A DNA stretch of 6,292 nucleotides from positions 1 through 6,292 of the forward strand of contig CAYPGE010000490.1 of assembly GCA_964409865.1 (NCBI GenBank). The letters run 5' to 3'. Under the pieces are notes generated by a model. The model was given only the letters and a program-made list of their open reading frames with translations, did no database searches and was not told the DNA's origin. Positions within the stretch are counted from its first letter, which is position 1, and each line of letters begins with the position of its first letter. A program made the position numbers and the translations under genes. Positions 5,431 to 6,292 of the stretch are shown here, piece by piece. Source of the stretch: Anammoximicrobium sp964409865 (GTDB lineage Bacteria > Planctomycetota > Planctomycetia > Pirellulales > Pirellulaceae).

Positions 5431-6292
5431 ATGATTCGTCCCACCATCGGTTTCCTCGTCTACGGCGTCCACAAAGACGGGTTGCTGGACCCCATGGGCC
5501 AGCCGTTTATCGACGACGCGCTGGTCGCCCGCGCGAAACAGACGCTGCGGGATCAGGGGCTGGAGCTGGTCGAACACGATACGGTCCTGGCCACGAAGCA
5601 AGAGGCCCGCGCCGCGCTGAAGAAGATGAAGGACGACGACCGCGTCTGCGGCGTCGTGCTGTTTTCGGCCACCTGGGTGTGGGCGGCCCACCTGGTCGCC
5701 GCGGTACGCGACTTCGCCGCCACCGGCAAGGGCGTGCTGATCTGGACGCATCCCGGCTCGCAGGGCTGGCGGCCCGTCGGCGGGCTGGTCATGCACGGGG
5801 CGTTGCTGGAGGTGGGCATCCCGCACAAGTTCGTCTACGGCGCGGCCGACGATTCGGCCGACGTGGGCAGCATCGCCAGTTTCTGCCGGGCGGCCCACAT
5901 GCGCAGCTGGCTGAACATGGCCACGATCGGCACGTTCGGCGGTCGCGGCATGGGCCAGACCTGCGGCGTAGCCGATCCCAGCCAGTGGATGAAAGTCTTC
6001 GGCGTGGATATCGACTCGCGCGATACGACCGAACTGATGCGCGCGGCCCAGCAGATCGAGCCGGGCGAACTGGCCGCCATCGAGCCCCGCATCCGGCAAC
6101 TGTTCGGCGACTTGCCCAAAAAGGACGTGGTTAACGAACGGTCCATGCGTCTGTACCTGGCCATCAAGAAGCTGGTGGCCAAGAACGGTTGGGACTTCTA
6201 CACGATCCAGTCGTTCCCGGGACTCGCCGACGACTACTCGGCCACCTGTTTTGCCCAGAGCATGATGCTCGAAGACGGCTGCGGCACTTCGA
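5431..6292 (+). CDS. L-fucose/D-arabinose isomerase family protein (3' truncated by window edge)
   Basis: The frame is open from ATG 5431 to the last base, giving 287 residues with no stop. It belongs to the FucI-like ketol-isomerase family, which interconverts aldoses and ketoses such as L-fucose and L-fuculose, or D-arabinose and D-ribulose, using a divalent metal. The first domain starts with a strand, IGFLVYGVHKDG (6-17). It continues through DRVCGVVLFSATWVWAAHLV (70-89) and a strand ending in WTHPGSQGWRPVGGLVMHGALLEVGI (105-130), the region corresponding to the sugar-contacting N-terminal domains. TIGTFGGRGMG (165-175) and FGVDIDSRDTTELMRA (190-205) align well with the YLSLGGVSMG and VDMTELRR segments of E. 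coli FucI as I remember it. The start is short relative to the 591-residue E. coli enzyme, suggesting the shorter FucI-like branch. The metal-binding C-terminal part lies mainly past the edge, so catalytic competence cannot be judged. It has a strong ribosome site 173 bp after the kinase, beyond two hairpins. Confidence 0.85.
   Translation, partial: MIRPTIGFLVYGVHKDGLLDPMGQPFIDDALVARAKQTLRDQGLELVEHDTVLATKQEARAALKKMKDDDRVCGVVLFSATWVWAAHLVAAVRDFAATGKGVLIWTHPGSQGWRPVGGLVMHGALLEVGIPHKFVYGAADDSADVGSIASFCRAAHMRSWLNMATIGTFGGRGMGQTCGVADPSQWMKVFGVDIDSRDTTELMRAAQQIEPGELAAIEPRIRQLFGDLPKKDVVNERSMRLYLAIKKLVAKNGWDFYTIQSFPGLADDYSATCFAQSMMLEDGCGTS

Noticed and set aside
5328..6134. Plus-strand 268-codon frame starting inside the inverted repeat
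   Set aside because: It is out of phase with the isomerase frame, which has a strong ribosome site and clear FucI-family motifs. The product is Arg-rich shadow sequence.

Overview
The window is GC-rich (about 60-65% by eye) with strong G/C preference at third codon positions. It has dense coding, gaps rich in palindromes, and a mix of genes with and without Shine-Dalgarno sites. Gene content, gap style and the short FucI-family isomerase suggest a high-GC environmental bacterium. My best guess is a planctomycete of the Pirellulales type, but no phylogenetic marker gene is present, so this is inference only.

Left part (1-2029): the 3' end of a class I SAM-dependent methyltransferase (+, cut by the window edge) converges on an AI-2E family (PerM/TqsA-like) membrane protein on the minus strand. 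About 94 bp lie between their stop codons, including a GC hairpin without a T-tract. The AI-2E protein has the family's characteristic C-terminal membrane segments but an unusually long soluble insert between its N-terminal and C-terminal membrane blocks.

Middle (2030-2578): a divergent gap of about 550 bp with no convincing gene. It holds the AI-2E ribosome-binding site, one -10-like hexamer and several short GC palindromes.

Right part (2579-6292): a co-directional sugar-catabolism module. It runs from an aldose 1-epimerase (GalM family) to an FGGY-family carbohydrate kinase and then an L-fucose/D-arabinose isomerase family protein, which runs off the right edge. Together they make a plausible mutarotase, isomerase and kinase route that turns a free aldose into a phosphorylated ketose. 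The true sugar cannot be read from the sequence. L-fucose/D-arabinose-like sugars are the obvious first guess from the isomerase family.

The most unusual non-coding structures lie in the two gaps of this module. Between epimerase and kinase is an array of six heptamers that is also a 2 x 21-bp repeat. It ends 14 bp before the kinase start, which has no Shine-Dalgarno site. Between kinase and isomerase are a perfect 7-bp hairpin directly after the stop codon and an 84-bp inverted repeat with 32-nt arms (30/32 paired). I found no CRISPR array, tRNA, rRNA, transposase, phage gene or defence gene. I see no clearly novel multi-gene system here; the repeats are the best leads.
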